Shown in pieces: positions 10,080 to 19,686 of a DNA stretch of 64,000 nt. The stretch comes from Oscillospiraceae bacterium (GTDB lineage Bacteria > Bacillota > Clostridia > Oscillospirales > Ruminococcaceae). Numbering within the stretch: position 1 is the stretch's first letter; each line of letters opens with the position of its first letter. The stretch covers positions 62,001-126,000 of the forward strand of contig JAFTQJ010000055.1 of assembly GCA_017462785.1 (NCBI GenBank), in the 5' to 3' direction. The notes beneath the pieces were generated by a model that was not told where the DNA came from, did not search any database, and saw only the letters and a program-made list of their open reading frames with translations. A program made the translations under genes and the position numbers.

Positions 10080-10634
10080 TCAGATGCTCATGATCTCCTT
10101 TTCCTTTTCTGCAACAGCCTTATCCACCTCTTCGCAGTAACGGTCGGTCAGCTTCTGCACCTTCTTCTCTGCATCCTTCTGATCGTCCTCGGTGATCTCG
10201 TTGTTCTTCTTCATTGCCTTGAGCTTTTCCAGTGTATCACGGCGGATGTTGCGGACACTTACCTTTGCATCCTCGCCGGATTTCTTAACGGTCTTGCAGA
10301 GATCCTTTCTGCGTTCCTCGGTCAGCTGCGGGAATGTCAGGCGGATCACCTTGCCGTCATTGTTCGGAGTGATGCCGATGTCGGATGCCAGAATTGCCTT
10401 TTCGATCGCCTTCAGAGAGGTTACATCCCACGGCTGGATCATCAGGATTCTTGCCTCAGCAACGGAAACTGCTGCCATGGACTGGATCGGTGTGGGTGCA
10501 CCATAGTAATCGACCATAACCTTGTCGAGGACTGCCGGATTTGCTCTGCCTGCACGGAGAGCTGCAAAATCATTCTTCAGGCGGTCGAGGGTCTTGGTCA
10601 TCTTTTCTTCTGCTTTTTTGATCTGTTCTTTCAT
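10080..10634 (-). CDS. frr: Ribosome recycling factor
   Basis: Splits post-termination ribosomes together with EF-G. 184 aa, the normal size. The conserved stretches LRAGRANPAVLDKVMVDYYG and IQPWDVTSLKAIEKAI are present, as is the C-terminal coiled arm (RRDTLEKLKAMKKN, DRYCEEVDKAV). ATG 10634 is preceded by a GC-rich hairpin whose 3' arm contains the nearest GGAG, so initiation may depend on structure. It follows pyrH by about 75 bases. Confidence 0.98.
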   Translation of the reverse strand: MKEQIKKAEEKMTKTLDRLKNDFAALRAGRANPAVLDKVMVDYYGAPTPIQSMAAVSVAEARILMIQPWDVTSLKAIEKAILASDIGITPNNDGKVIRLTFPQLTEERRKDLCKTVKKSGEDAKVSVRNIRRDTLEKLKAMKKNNEITEDDQKDAEKKVQKLTDRYCEEVDKAVAEKEKEIMSI

Positions 10635-10642
10635 AGTTTTTT

Positions 10643-10670
10643 GTCCGCTCCGCTTTCTCTGCGGAGCGAC
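10643..10670 (-). promoter_or_regulatory. Hairpin over the frr ribosome binding site
   Basis: On the minus strand CGCTCCGC and GCGGAGCG form an 8-bp GC-rich stem with a 7-base loop, extendable past one bulge. The GGAG closest to the frr ATG (13 bases away) lies inside the 3' arm. A second AAAGGAG lies just 5' of the stem, too distant from the ATG unless the hairpin is folded. Confidence 0.45.
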
Positions 10671-10710
10671 TCCTTTCTGTAAAATTGTAGTTTGTCAGGA
10701 TGGTTTTTTT

Positions 10711-11421
10711 TTACTTTTCGTAGATCACTGTGCCGACATTCTTGCCGAGGACTGCATCCATGATGTTATCCGGACGGCTCAGATCGAATACGAGCATTGC
10801 AAGCTTGTTGTCACGGCAGAGAGTTGCTGCGGTGCTGTCCATCACCGCCAGCTCCTTGGAAAGCACTTCGCTGAAGGTCAGGGTGTCGTACTTGACAGCA
10901 TCATCGTACTTGTGGGGATCCTTGTCATAAACACCGTCTACGAGGGTCGCCTTCATCATGATCTCCGCTTCGATCTCAATACCACGCAGTGCTGCTGCGG
11001 TATCGGTGGAGAAGAACGGGTTGCCGGTTCCGCATCCGAAAATGACAACTCTTCCCTTCTTGAAATGGTTGATCGCCTTGTTGCGGATGTACGGCTCTGC
11101 GATCTGCTGCATGGTGATCGCTGTCTGTACACGCACCTCTACGCCGAGGGATTCAAGTACATCAGCAATGGCAAGTGCATTGATGGTGGTCGCAAGCATG
11201 CCCATATGGTCAGCACGGGTTCTGTCCAGACCGCCGCACATTTTGCCACGCAGGAAATTGCCGCCGCCGACAACGATGCCGACTTCCACGCCGATGTCCA
11301 CGCACTTCTTGATGCTCTCGCAGATATTGCCGATGACAGCATAATCCAGACCATGCTTCTTCTCACCTGCAAGTGCTTCGCCGCTCAGCTTGAGCAGGAT
11401 TCGTTTGTATTTCAGTTCCAT
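10711..11421 (-). CDS. pyrH: Uridylate (UMP) kinase
   Basis: Phosphorylates UMP to UDP. The bacterial hexameric enzyme belongs to the amino-acid kinase fold. 236 aa with [18 protein letters not shown] at the N-terminus, VGGGNFLRG, and the ATP/UMP site [22 protein letters not shown] 11421 is chosen because GAGGTGG lies 8 bases upstream; the in-frame GTG five codons earlier is part of that ribosome binding site. First gene of the operon, about 26 bases downstream of the predicted transcription start. Confidence 0.97.
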   Translation of the reverse strand: MELKYKRILLKLSGEALAGEKKHGLDYAVIGNICESIKKCVDIGVEVGIVVGGGNFLRGKMCGGLDRTRADHMGMLATTINALAIADVLESLGVEVRVQTAITMQQIAEPYIRNKAINHFKKGRVVIFGCGTGNPFFSTDTAAALRGIEIEAEIMMKATLVDGVYDKDPHKYDDAVKYDTLTFSEVLSKELAVMDSTAATLCRDNKLAMLVFDLSRPDNIMDAVLGKNVGTVIYEK

Positions 11422-11453
11422 TGTATGCCACCTCACATAAATATACTACTTCT

Positions 11454-11482
11454 ATTTTACACTAAAAATTCGATTCTGTAAA
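11454..11482 (-). promoter_or_regulatory. Promoter of the pyrH-frr-uppS-cdsA-dxr-rseP-ispG-polC run
   Basis: On the minus strand TTTACA (11477-11482), 17 bases, TAAAAT (11454-11459); each hexamer matches 5 of 6. It sits alone in the gap before pyrH. Confidence 0.68.
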
Positions 11483-11632
11483 GTGTATTTCTGAAAAAAG
11501 TCATAATTTTTTTCATTCTTTTTTCAGGAGTGCCGTTTTCCGGCAAATTCTCAGCAAAATTGCAGTATCCCTGCATGATATGACTTTCCGGTGCATATAG
11601 TTTCACAGCATACTTTTGACAGGGGGTACCTT

Positions 11633-12220
11633 ATGCGAATGATTTGTTACCGAAAACCGCTTTGCTCCGCACAGGATACGGAGATCCTCGACCGTGCATC
11701 CCATAAAATGCACCTGACCCGAAAGCTGCTGCTCTGGGATGTGCTGCTTTTCGCTTTGCTCGGAATCGCAGGGCCGCTGCTTCATGATGCCGCAGAGCTT
11801 CCCATTCCTCTCATCCGGTTCATTGCACCGATCAATGAAAGCATCTGGGAGCACCTTAAACTCCTGTTTTTTCCGGCCGCCTTCATCGGTATTCTGCGGC
11901 GGCTTGTGACCGGCAGGCTCCAGCATGGGATCCTGACCACCTTTGCGGAGGGCATTGTTCTTTCCATGCTGCTGATGGTGACAGCGTTCTATACTTATTC
12001 CGGCGTGATCGGCAGCATCTCACTGATCGTGGACATTGCCCTGTTCTATCTGTGCAGCCTGTTCCTGACGATCTATGTGCACCGCCGTTCCGGCAGGCAG
12101 AAAAAAAGCAGTCTGTCAGGGCTTTTCATTCTGCTCCTTCTGGCAGGCTGCTTCTTTTATTTTACGTTATATCCGCCGGATCTTGCGATTTTCAGGGATT
12201 TTAGTCAACCACTGCAATGA
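11633..12220 (+). CDS. Multi-pass membrane protein of unknown function
   Basis: 195 aa with about five hydrophobic helices (LLLWDVLLFALLGIAG, LLFFPAAFIGIL, FAEGIVLSMLLMVTAFYTY, LIVDIALFYLCSLFLTIYV, LSGLFILLLLAGCFFYF). The motif NESIWEHLKLLFFPAA, where the first loop enters the second helix, resembles a conserved element of small Clostridia membrane proteins (possibly DUF6512), a family with no known function. ATG 11633 is preceded by AGGGGGT; an in-frame ATG at 11591 lacks a binding site. It is the only plus-strand gene in the first 23 kb, and its 3' end overlaps the convergent ridA gene by 20 bases. Confidence 0.7.
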   Translation: MRMICYRKPLCSAQDTEILDRASHKMHLTRKLLLWDVLLFALLGIAGPLLHDAAELPIPLIRFIAPINESIWEHLKLLFFPAAFIGILRRLVTGRLQHGILTTFAEGIVLSMLLMVTAFYTYSGVIGSISLIVDIALFYLCSLFLTIYVHRRSGRQKKSSLSGLFILLLLAGCFFYFTLYPPDLAIFRDFSQPLQ

Positions 12221-12578
12221 CTTCTACTTCCACAAGGGCACCCTTGGGGAGATCCTTGACAGCAACACAGCTTCTTGCAGGCTTTTCAGTGATGTACTGA
12301 CCGTACACCTCATTGAATGCTGCGAAATCTGCGATTTCTGCGAGGAAGCAGGTGGTCTTGATGATCTTGTCCATGGAAGTGCCGGCAGCGGTCAGCACTG
12401 CCTTCAGATTCTCCATGACCTGTGTGGTCTGTCCCTTGATGTCGGATGCCTCAATGTTTCCGGTTGCCGGAACGATGGCGATCTGACCGGAGGAATAAAC
12501 CATGCCGTTTACAACAACAGCCTGAGAATACGGGCCGATTGCTGCGGGGGCATTCTCTGTGTAAATCTTTTCTGCCAT
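12201..12578 (-). CDS. ridA: RidA family enamine/imine deaminase
   Basis: Hydrolyses reactive enamines and imines (such as 2-aminoacrylate) released by PLP enzymes. 125 aa, typical trimeric family size. Signature residues are in AAIGPYSQAV near the start, YSSGQIAIVPATGN, and the C-terminal RSCVAVKDLPKGALVEVEVIA, which carries the family Arg and Glu. ATG 12578 has AAGGAG 9 bases upstream. It follows ilvA directly (13 bases), a meaningful pairing because IlvA generates the enamine that RidA removes. Confidence 0.95.
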   Translation of the reverse strand: MAEKIYTENAPAAIGPYSQAVVVNGMVYSSGQIAIVPATGNIEASDIKGQTTQVMENLKAVLTAAGTSMDKIIKTTCFLAEIADFAAFNEVYGQYITEKPARSCVAVKDLPKGALVEVEVIAVVD

Positions 12579-12591
12579 ATGTAACAACTCC

Positions 12592-13788
12592 TTAACCTAC
12601 AATTTTGAATCCGCCGTCCGTCAAAGCCTTGCGGATCTGCTGGATGTGCTCACGGTTTCTGGTTTCCATAACGATACGCAGCAGGCAGTCGGTAATATCG
12701 CTGTCCTCGCTTGCACGTTCATGGTGGATGGAAATGACATTGCCGCCCATGTCTGCAAGGATCGCAGATACGCCCTTGAGCTGACCGGGCTTGTCCTCAA
12801 GCTGAATGGTCATCGTATCGGATCTGCCGGATTTGAGCAGACCTCTCTTGATGACTCTGGAGAGGATGGTCACGTCGATGTTGCCGCCGGATACCAGACA
12901 TACCACGTTCTTGCCCTTGATGGGGAGCTTATCGAACATAACTGCTGCAACGGCTACCGCACCTGCACCCTCGGCGATCAGCTTATGCTGCTCGATCAGT
13001 GCGAGAATTGCGGAGGAAACTTCATCATCCGTAACCGTCACGATCTGATCCACATACTGGCGGCAGTACTCAAAGGTATTGACACCGGGTTCCTTGACCT
13101 TGATGCCGTCCGCAATGGTTGCGACCTTATCCAGACACACGATCTCATCGTGTTCGAGCGACTGCACCATGGAGGGTGCACCGCTTGCCTGTACGCCGTA
13201 AACCTTGATGTTGGGGTTGAGGGATTTCAGTGCAAATGCCACGCCGGAGATCAGTCCGCCGCCGCCGACCGGAACGACCACTGCATCCAGATCCGGAAGC
13301 TGGTCGATGATCTCCAGACCGATGGAGCCCTGACCTGCAATGACATATTCATCATCGAACGGATGAATGAGCGTATAGCCCTTTTCATCACGCAGGGAGA
13401 GTGCCTTCTGGTAGGCATCATCATAGACACCGGGCACGAGGCAGATCTCTGCACCATAGCTTCTGGTCGCCTCCACCTTGGAAATGGGGGCACCGTCCGG
13501 CAGGCAGATGGTCGCTTTGATGCCATTCTTCTGTGCGGCAAGTGCCACACCCTGTGCATGGTTGCCGGCGGAGCATGCCACAACGCCCTTTGCTTTCTCC
13601 TCATCCTTCAGCTGGGAGATCTTATAGTACGCACCTCTTACCTTGAATGAACCGGTAATTTGCAGATTTTCCGTTTTGAGGTAAATATTCGCATCGGAAC
13701 AGATCTTCGGTGCATGGATCATATCCGTCTGACGAATTACATTTTTCAACACATAGCTTGCATGATAGATTTTATCAAGCGTCAGCAT
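12592..13788 (-). CDS. ilvA: Threonine ammonia-lyase (threonine dehydratase) with one ACT domain
   Basis: Converts threonine to 2-oxobutanoate, the entry to isoleucine. 398 aa: a PLP fold of type II with Lys49 in GSFKVRGAYY, the phosphate-binding SAGNHAQGVA and VGGGGLISG loops, and a C-terminal ACT domain (TMTIQLEDKPGQLKGVSAIL). This is the shorter form with a single ACT domain, shared by some catabolic enzymes; its place in an ilv/leu cluster favours a biosynthetic role. AAGGAG, formed from the last codons of the upstream ATPase gene, precedes ATG 13788; the in-frame GTG at 13797 overlaps the upstream stop and is less likely. Confidence 0.95.
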   Translation of the reverse strand: MLTLDKIYHASYVLKNVIRQTDMIHAPKICSDANIYLKTENLQITGSFKVRGAYYKISQLKDEEKAKGVVACSAGNHAQGVALAAQKNGIKATICLPDGAPISKVEATRSYGAEICLVPGVYDDAYQKALSLRDEKGYTLIHPFDDEYVIAGQGSIGLEIIDQLPDLDAVVVPVGGGGLISGVAFALKSLNPNIKVYGVQASGAPSMVQSLEHDEIVCLDKVATIADGIKVKEPGVNTFEYCRQYVDQIVTVTDDEVSSAILALIEQHKLIAEGAGAVAVAAVMFDKLPIKGKNVVCLVSGGNIDVTILSRVIKRGLLKSGRSDTMTIQLEDKPGQLKGVSAILADMGGNVISIHHERASEDSDITDCLLRIVMETRNREHIQQIRKALTDGGFKIVG

Positions 13789-13793
13789 TTCAA

Positions 13794-15023
13794 TCACTCC
13801 TTATCCTCTACGGACGCACTGAGCTGTTCAATCAGCTGGCGTGCGGCTCTTGCGGATCTTCCGCTTTTACGCAGTGCGAAGCGTTTAGCCTCCAGTGCAA
13901 GCGTTTCACGGTCCATGGACAGTCCGTACTGCTGTGCCAATCCGTATACAATTTCCAGATACAAATCTTTTTTCGGCTTTTCAAAATACACCTTGATGCC
14001 GAATCTCTCCGAAAGAGAGATGGTTTCCTGCATGGTGTCCTGACGATGCACCTCGTCCCCTTCCCTTGCAGAGAATGTTTCACGCACGATATGACGGCGG
14101 TTGCTGGTCGCATAGATCACGGTATTATGGGATCTTGCTGCAACACTGCCCTCCAGAACAGCCTTGAGTGCACTGAAATCATCATCATTATCCTGAAAGG
14201 ACAGGTCATCAATGAAGAGGATGAATTTCAGCGGATTGCTGCTGAGGAGATCCAGAAGCTTCGGAAGCAGGTGCAGCTCCTCCTTGCCCAGCTCAATGAG
14301 CCGCAGTCCCCTGTCCGCATAGGCATTTGCGATCGCCTTGACGGAAGCGGATTTGCCCGTCCCGGCATCGCCGTAGAGCAGGACATTTGCTGCTTTTCTG
14401 CCACGCAGAAGTGCCTTGGTGTTCTCGATCACCTGTTTTCTTTGCAGCTCATAACCGATCAGATCCTCCACGGAAACCGCATCGGGATACTTCACAGGTT
14501 TGAGCAGGAAGCCGTCAGGCTCACGTTCGCTCTGTTCCATGCGGAACATACGATAGTTTGCATAAATGCCGAAGCCGTACTGCTGCACATTCGCAAGACG
14601 CTCAAAATACAGAGCTTCCAGATCAATTGCGTCCGCCTGCCAGTGAGGAAGAAACGCCGGATGCTCCGGCATTCCTGCCTGCATCCGTTCTGCGGTCATT
14701 GCCGCAGCCTCGGAAAGCGTGCGAAGATCCTGCCTTGCGGCTTCTTCCATATACGCAGGAATCTCCTGCCCACGGGATGCAAACCATGAGCAGGGAGTTT
14801 CCATTGAAAGTACGAGTTTTTTGACATACTCCGTCCAGTTGTCGGTATGTCCGAGATTGTACAGTGCACCGAGAAAATTCCCGTAGCGTTCCAGAGCATC
14901 GTCCGTTCCGGCAGTTATGCCGTACAGACACTGGCGGAAGCTACGCCATACAGTATCCTGTCCGATCGCACTGAATACGGATAATACATCCAGTTTCTGG
15001 TCCAAACGCTTCAGCGTTTCCAT
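13794..15023 (-). CDS. DUF815-type AAA+ ATPase
   Basis: 409 aa ATPase resembling the DUF815 family, which is widespread and uncharacterised. An alpha-helical N-terminal half (1-195) precedes an ATPase core: Walker A GDAGTGKS at 218-225, Walker B FILFIDD at 267-273, a sensor-like IYATSNRRHI, and a lid region ending SGRSARAARQLIEQL. No membrane segment. Its ATG shares one base with the leuB stop (TAATG) and its stop lies 5 bases before ilvA, so it is expressed with branched-chain amino acid genes although no role there is known. Confidence 0.87.
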   Translation of the reverse strand: METLKRLDQKLDVLSVFSAIGQDTVWRSFRQCLYGITAGTDDALERYGNFLGALYNLGHTDNWTEYVKKLVLSMETPCSWFASRGQEIPAYMEEAARQDLRTLSEAAAMTAERMQAGMPEHPAFLPHWQADAIDLEALYFERLANVQQYGFGIYANYRMFRMEQSEREPDGFLLKPVKYPDAVSVEDLIGYELQRKQVIENTKALLRGRKAANVLLYGDAGTGKSASVKAIANAYADRGLRLIELGKEELHLLPKLLDLLSSNPLKFILFIDDLSFQDNDDDFSALKAVLEGSVAARSHNTVIYATSNRRHIVRETFSAREGDEVHRQDTMQETISLSERFGIKVYFEKPKKDLYLEIVYGLAQQYGLSMDRETLALEAKRFALRKSGRSARAARQLIEQLSASVEDKE

Positions 15024-16099
15024 TAAGCAATCGCCTCGATGATCTTGTCTGTAATTTCTGTTGTGGACAGAGCTGTTACGCCGCTGTCGCCAACGAGGTC
15101 AGCGGTTCTCCAGCCTGCCTCCAGTACCTTGTCCACTGCATCCTCGATCGCCTGTGCTTCTGCATCCAGATCGAAGGAGTAGCGGAGCATCATTGCTGCA
15201 GAGAGGATGGTTGCGATGGGGTTTGCAATGCCCTTGCCTGCAATGTCCGGTGCGGAGCCGTGGATCGGCTCATACATGCCTCTCTTGGTGGAGCCGAGGG
15301 ATGCGGATGCCAGCATGCCGATGGAGCCTGTGATCTGGGATGCTTCGTCGGAAAGAATGTCGCCGAACATGTTGGATGTTACTACAACGTCGAACTGACG
15401 GGGATTCTTGACGATCTGCATTGCTGCGTTGTCCACGAGCATGTCAGTGCAGGTCACATCCGGATAATCTGCTGCAATGCGGTGTACGGTTTCTCTCCAG
15501 AGTCTGGAGCTTTCCAGAACGTTTGCCTTGTCGATGCTGATGACATTCTTGCCACGCTTCTGTGCAGTTTCAAACGCTACCTTTGCAATTCTCTCGATTT
15601 CCATGACGCTGTAAGCTTCTGTGTCATATGCTTCCGGACCGTACTTGCCGTCACGTCTGCCACGCTCGCCGAAGTAAATACCGCCGGTCAGCTCACGGAC
15701 GATCATCATGTCGAAGCCCTTTTCTACGATGTCAGCACGCAGGGGGCTTGCACCCTTCAGTGCAGGGTAGAGCTTCGCCGGACGCAGGTTTGTGAACAGC
15801 TCCAGAGCTGCACGGATGCCCAGCAGAGCCTTCTCCGGACGCTTGTCACCGGGGAGGGTGTCCCACTTCGGACCGCCGACTGCACCGAGCAGTACGCTGT
15901 CGCTTGCGAGGCAGCCGTCAACGGTTTCCTGCGGCAGGGGTGCACCGGTTGCATCAATTGCTGCACCGCCGATCAGGTAGGGCTTGTAGTCAAATGTATG
16001 GTTGTACTTTTCTGCGATCACATCCAGAACTCTGACAGCACTGTCCACGATCTCCGGACCGATACCGTCACCTCTGAGCAGAGCAACTGTAAAATTCAT
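15023..16099 (-). CDS. leuB: 3-isopropylmalate dehydrogenase
   Basis: Third leucine step: NAD-dependent oxidative decarboxylation of 3-isopropylmalate. 358 aa. Hallmarks are [11 protein letters not shown], the NAD site near GAVGGPKW, substrate loop [12 protein letters not shown], metal-site Asp residues in [16 protein letters not shown], and [19 protein letters not shown] precedes ATG 16099, and leuD ends 15 bases upstream. Confidence 0.98.
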   Translation of the reverse strand: MNFTVALLRGDGIGPEIVDSAVRVLDVIAEKYNHTFDYKPYLIGGAAIDATGAPLPQETVDGCLASDSVLLGAVGGPKWDTLPGDKRPEKALLGIRAALELFTNLRPAKLYPALKGASPLRADIVEKGFDMMIVRELTGGIYFGERGRRDGKYGPEAYDTEAYSVMEIERIAKVAFETAQKRGKNVISIDKANVLESSRLWRETVHRIAADYPDVTCTDMLVDNAAMQIVKNPRQFDVVVTSNMFGDILSDEASQITGSIGMLASASLGSTKRGMYEPIHGSAPDIAGKGIANPIATILSAAMMLRYSFDLDAEAQAIEDAVDKVLEAGWRTADLVGDSGVTALSTTEITDKIIEAIA

Positions 16100-16114
16100 G
16101 TGTATTTCCTCCGA

Positions 16115-16609
16115 TTACTTGATACTGCCGTTCTTGATGGATTCTACCAGACCGCCGTTTTCGATGATGGTCTGAATGAATGCCGGGAACGGCTCAACTG
16201 CGTAGTCCTCGCCGGTCGTTTCGTTGTGCAGGATACCGTTGTCGAGATCCGCAGTGATGACATTGCCCTCAGCGATGGCATCGGCAGCTGCTTCGGATTC
16301 TACGATCGCAAGACCGATGTTGATGGCATTGCGGTAGAAAATTCTTGCGAAGCTCTTTGCAATGACCAGAGAAATGCCGCTTGCCTTGATCGCAATGGGA
16401 GCATGCTCACGGGAGGAGCCGCAGCCGAAATTCCAGCCTGCTACCATAATGTCGCCCTCCTGTACACGGGATGCGAATGTGGTATCCAGATCCTCCATGC
16501 AGTGGGAAGCCAGCTCCTTGTGGTCGCTGGTGTTCAGATAACGTGCGGGAATGATAACGTCTGTATCTACATTGTCACCGTACTTGATGACCTTGCCTGT
16601 CATTTTCAT
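16115..16609 (-). CDS. leuD: 3-isopropylmalate dehydratase small subunit
   Basis: Swivelling small subunit of isopropylmalate isomerase (partner LeuC). 164 aa, the short archaeal/clostridial form. Motifs are [33 protein letters not shown] and [20 protein letters not shown] at the end of leuC serves as the ribosome binding site and the start codon abuts the leuC stop, so the two subunits are translationally coupled. Confidence 0.97.
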   Translation of the reverse strand: MKMTGKVIKYGDNVDTDVIIPARYLNTSDHKELASHCMEDLDTTFASRVQEGDIMVAGWNFGCGSSREHAPIAIKASGISLVIAKSFARIFYRNAINIGLAIVESEAAADAIAEGNVITADLDNGILHNETTGEDYAVEPFPAFIQTIIENGGLVESIKNGSIK

Positions 16610-17872
16610 TTACAGTACCTCCTTCGGTGCAGCGATCTTACCTGCAATTGCACTTGCAGCGGCAACCTCGGGGCTTGCCAGATAGATTTCGGACTCGGTG
16701 TGACCCATTCTGCCGACAAAGTTGCGGTTGGTGGTGGCAACAGCCTTTTCACCCTCTGCAAGGATACCCATATGACCGCCGAGGCACGGACCGCAGGTCG
16801 GTGTGGAAACGACTGCACCTGCTTCGATAAAGGTCTTGAGATAGCCCTTTTCCATTGCTTCCAGATAGATCTTCTGGGTTGCGGGGATCACGATGCAGCG
16901 AACATTCTTCGCTACCTTCTTGCCCTCCATGATGGCAGCCGCAGCAGCCATATCCTCCAGTCTGCCGTTGGTGCAGGAACCGATGACAACCTGATCAATC
17001 TTGATTTCGCCGATCTCGTCCACAGTATGTGTATTCTCCGGCAGATGCGGGAATGCAACAGTGTGCTTGATCTCGGACAGGTCGATCACATAGGTCTGCT
17101 CGTAAACTGCATCCTCGTCAGCCGCATAGAATACCGGCTCACGGTCGGAGTGTTCCTTGACATATGCCTTGGTGATCTCGTCCACTGCAAAGATACCATT
17201 CTTTGCACCAGCCTCAATTGCCATATTTGCCATGCAGAGTCTGTCCGCCATGGAAAGGCTTGCAAGACCCTCACCCATGAATTCCATGGACTTGTAGAGG
17301 GCACCGTCCACGCCGATCATGCCGATGATGTGGAGGATGACATCCTTACCGGAAACATAGGGCTGGAGCTTGCCCTTCAGCTCAAACTTGATAGCGGAGG
17401 GCACCTTGAACCATGCCTTGCCGATTGCCATGCCGCATGCCATGTCAGTGGAGCCTACACCTGTGGAGAATGCACCGAGTGCACCGTATGTACAAGTATG
17501 GGAGTCCGCACCGATCACAGCGTCACCGGAAACGACCAGTCCTTTTTCGGGCAGGAGGGCATGCTCAATACCCATCTGACCTACATCATAGAAATTGGTG
17601 ATCTCCTGCTCGCCGCAGAAATTACGGCACATCATGCACTGCTGTGCAGCCTTGATGTCCTTGTTCGGTGCAAAATGGTCCATTACCATTGTGACCTTTT
17701 CCTTATCAAATACATTCTCCTTGCCCATCTGATTGAATGCCTTGATAGCTACGGGAGAAGTGATGTCATTGCCAAGCACAAGGTCGAGATTCACCAGAAT
17801 CAGCTGACCAGCTTCTACGCTGTCAAGACCTGCATGTGCCGCAAGGATCTTCTGTGTCATGGTCATTGCCAT
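16610..17872 (-). CDS. leuC: 3-isopropylmalate dehydratase large subunit
   Basis: Aconitase-superfamily large subunit that isomerises 2- to 3-isopropylmalate with a 4Fe-4S cluster. 420 aa, the short form that pairs with a 160-aa LeuD. Cluster cysteines are in [11 protein letters not shown] and [13 protein letters not shown]; other family elements are [15 protein letters not shown] and [18 protein letters not shown] precedes ATG 17872. It follows ilvD across a 58-base gap holding a stable hairpin. Confidence 0.98.
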   Translation of the reverse strand: MAMTMTQKILAAHAGLDSVEAGQLILVNLDLVLGNDITSPVAIKAFNQMGKENVFDKEKVTMVMDHFAPNKDIKAAQQCMMCRNFCGEQEITNFYDVGQMGIEHALLPEKGLVVSGDAVIGADSHTCTYGALGAFSTGVGSTDMACGMAIGKAWFKVPSAIKFELKGKLQPYVSGKDVILHIIGMIGVDGALYKSMEFMGEGLASLSMADRLCMANMAIEAGAKNGIFAVDEITKAYVKEHSDREPVFYAADEDAVYEQTYVIDLSEIKHTVAFPHLPENTHTVDEIGEIKIDQVVIGSCTNGRLEDMAAAAAIMEGKKVAKNVRCIVIPATQKIYLEAMEKGYLKTFIEAGAVVSTPTCGPCLGGHMGILAEGEKAVATTNRNFVGRMGHTESEIYLASPEVAAASAIAGKIAAPKEVL

Positions 17873-17903
17873 GTTACATCTTCCTTTCTGTTATCGGATG
17901 TAC

Positions 17904-17923
17904 GGGAAAGCCGAAGCTTTCCC
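17904..17923 (-). other. UUCG-capped hairpin between ilvD and leuC
   Basis: The minus strand reads GGGAAAGC, TTCG, GCTTTCCC: a perfect 8-bp stem closed by the very stable C(UUCG)G tetraloop. No T run follows, so it is probably an mRNA stability or processing element rather than a terminator. The arms repeat the core of the hairpin upstream of ilvD. Confidence 0.6.
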
Positions 17924-17930
17924 ATCACCA

Positions 17931-19589
17931 TTATTCAATAATTGCTCCCTTATCGGCGGAGGATACCATCTTTGCATAGCGACGCAGATAGCCCGTTACA
18001 TCGGTCTTGACCTTGATCTCCATCTCTGCCTTACGCTTTGCGATCTCCTCATCGGAAACGAGCAGTTCGATCTTGTAATTCGGGATGTCGATGGCAATTT
18101 TGTCGCCGTCCTTGACGTAGGCGATCAGACCGCCTCTGACAGCCTCCGGAGAAACGTGACCGATCGCTGCACCTCTGGTAGCACCGGAGAATCTGCCGTC
18201 TGTGATGAGGGCAACTTCCTTGTCCAGACCCATGCCTGCAATTGCAGAGGTCGGGGAGAGCATTTCTCTCATGCCGGGACCGCCCGCAGGACCTTCATAG
18301 CGGATGACAACCACATCACCTGCCTGAATCTTGCCTGCAAAGATCGCTGCGATGGACTCTTCCTCGCTGTCAAATACCTTAGCGGTGCCCTCGTGTGTGA
18401 GCATTTCAGCTGCAACGGCACTTCTCTTGACAACACAGCCGTCAGGTGCGAGGTTGCCTCTGAGGACTGCAATACCGCCGGTTTCACTGTAGGGATTCTC
18501 AATAGGACGGATGACCTCAGGATCACGGTTCACGCAGCCCTCCAGATTCTCGCCCAGTGTCTTGCCGGTCACGGTCATCACATCGGTATGGATCAGGTTC
18601 TTCTTGTTCAGCTCATTCAGAACGGCATACACGCCGCCTGCTGCATCAAGCTGCTCCATATAGGTATGACCTGCCGGTGCCAGATGGCAGAGATTCGGAG
18701 TTCTCGCACTGATTTCGTTCGCAATGTCGAGGTTGATCTCTACGCCGCACTCGTGTGCGATCGCCGGCAGATGGAGCATGCTGTTGGTGGAGCAGCCCAG
18801 TGCCATATCCGCAGTCAGGGCATTCTGGAATGCCTTTTCAGTCATGATGTCCAGCGGACGGATGTTCTTGCGGTAGAGTTCCATGACCTGCATACCTGCG
18901 TGCTTTGCAAGCTCAATTCTCTTGCTGTAAACAGCCGGAATGGTGCCGTTGCCACGCAGACCCATACCCAGTACCTCTGTCAGGCAGTTGTGGGAATTGG
19001 CTGTGTACATACCGGAACAGCTGCCGCAGGTCGGGCATGCGTTCAGCTCGTAGTCCATCAGCTTTTCTTCGCCGATCTTGCCGGACTTGTAGGAACCAAC
19101 AGCCTCGAACATGCTGGAAAGGCTGGTCTTTTTGCCATCCACACAGCCAGCCAGCATCGGACCGCCGCTGACAAAGATGGTGGGAACGTTCACTCTTGCA
19201 GCTGCCATCAGAAGTCCGGGGACGTTCTTGTCACAGTTCGGAACCATAACCAGAGCATCGAATGCATGTGCCAGAGCCATTGCTTCTGTGGAGTCAGCGA
19301 TCAGGTCACGGGTTACGAGGGAATACTTCATACCCTTGTGACCCATTGCGATACCGTCACAAACTGCGATCGCAGGGAATACAACGGGGGTACCGCCTGC
19401 CATTGCAACGCCCATTTTAACAGCATCTACGATCTTATCCAGATTCATATGACCCGGCACGATCTCATTATAGGAGCTGACAATGCCGACCAGCGGACGC
19501 TGCATTTCCTCCTCGGTCAGACCGAGTGCATGGAGCAGGGAACGCTGGGGAGCCTTGTCCGCACCGCAGCAGAAATAATTACTGCTCAT
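17931..19589 (-). CDS. ilvD: Dihydroxy-acid dehydratase
   Basis: Iron-sulfur enzyme giving the 2-oxo acid precursors of valine and isoleucine. 552 aa. Cluster and catalytic residues lie in [10 protein letters not shown] and [16 protein letters not shown]; other motifs are [14 protein letters not shown] and [21 protein letters not shown] 19589 is chosen because GAGGTG lies 6 bases upstream; the GTG three codons earlier is within it. It is separated from ilvC by a 131-base gap with a promoter-like sequence and a strong terminator hairpin. Confidence 0.98.
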   Translation of the reverse strand: MSSNYFCCGADKAPQRSLLHALGLTEEEMQRPLVGIVSSYNEIVPGHMNLDKIVDAVKMGVAMAGGTPVVFPAIAVCDGIAMGHKGMKYSLVTRDLIADSTEAMALAHAFDALVMVPNCDKNVPGLLMAAARVNVPTIFVSGGPMLAGCVDGKKTSLSSMFEAVGSYKSGKIGEEKLMDYELNACPTCGSCSGMYTANSHNCLTEVLGMGLRGNGTIPAVYSKRIELAKHAGMQVMELYRKNIRPLDIMTEKAFQNALTADMALGCSTNSMLHLPAIAHECGVEINLDIANEISARTPNLCHLAPAGHTYMEQLDAAGGVYAVLNELNKKNLIHTDVMTVTGKTLGENLEGCVNRDPEVIRPIENPYSETGGIAVLRGNLAPDGCVVKRSAVAAEMLTHEGTAKVFDSEEESIAAIFAGKIQAGDVVVIRYEGPAGGPGMREMLSPTSAIAGMGLDKEVALITDGRFSGATRGAAIGHVSPEAVRGGLIAYVKDGDKIAIDIPNYKIELLVSDEEIAKRKAEMEIKVKTDVTGYLRRYAKMVSSADKGAIIE

Positions 19590-19618
19590 TCTTTTCACCT
19601 CATTTAAATTTTCTCAAT

Positions 19619-19654
19619 AAAAAGCTGCTTTCCCAATTCAATCGGGAAAGCAGC
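19619..19654 (-). terminator. Terminator after ilvC, possible attenuator of ilvD
   Basis: On the minus strand GCTGCTTTCCC and GGGAAAGCAGC form a perfect 11-bp stem around a 9-base loop, followed by TTTTT. It lies 66 bases after the ilvC stop and 29 bases before the ilvD ATG, downstream of a candidate promoter, so it would also act on transcripts that start there. Confidence 0.82.
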
Positions 19655-19686
19655 GAGTACAGTCCGATTACGCAATGCAAACGGAT

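Noticed and set aside
11437..11632. Promoter for the plus-strand membrane protein gene
   Set aside because: A TATAGT at 11596 has no acceptable -35 partner at 16-18 bases; nothing strong enough to list.
15260..17941. An 893-codon open frame on the plus strand opposite leuB, leuD and leuC
   Set aside because: It spans three clear genes on the other strand, has a Cys/His-rich composition with no recognisable domain, and arises because the real genes seldom use codons that read as stops in this antisense frame.
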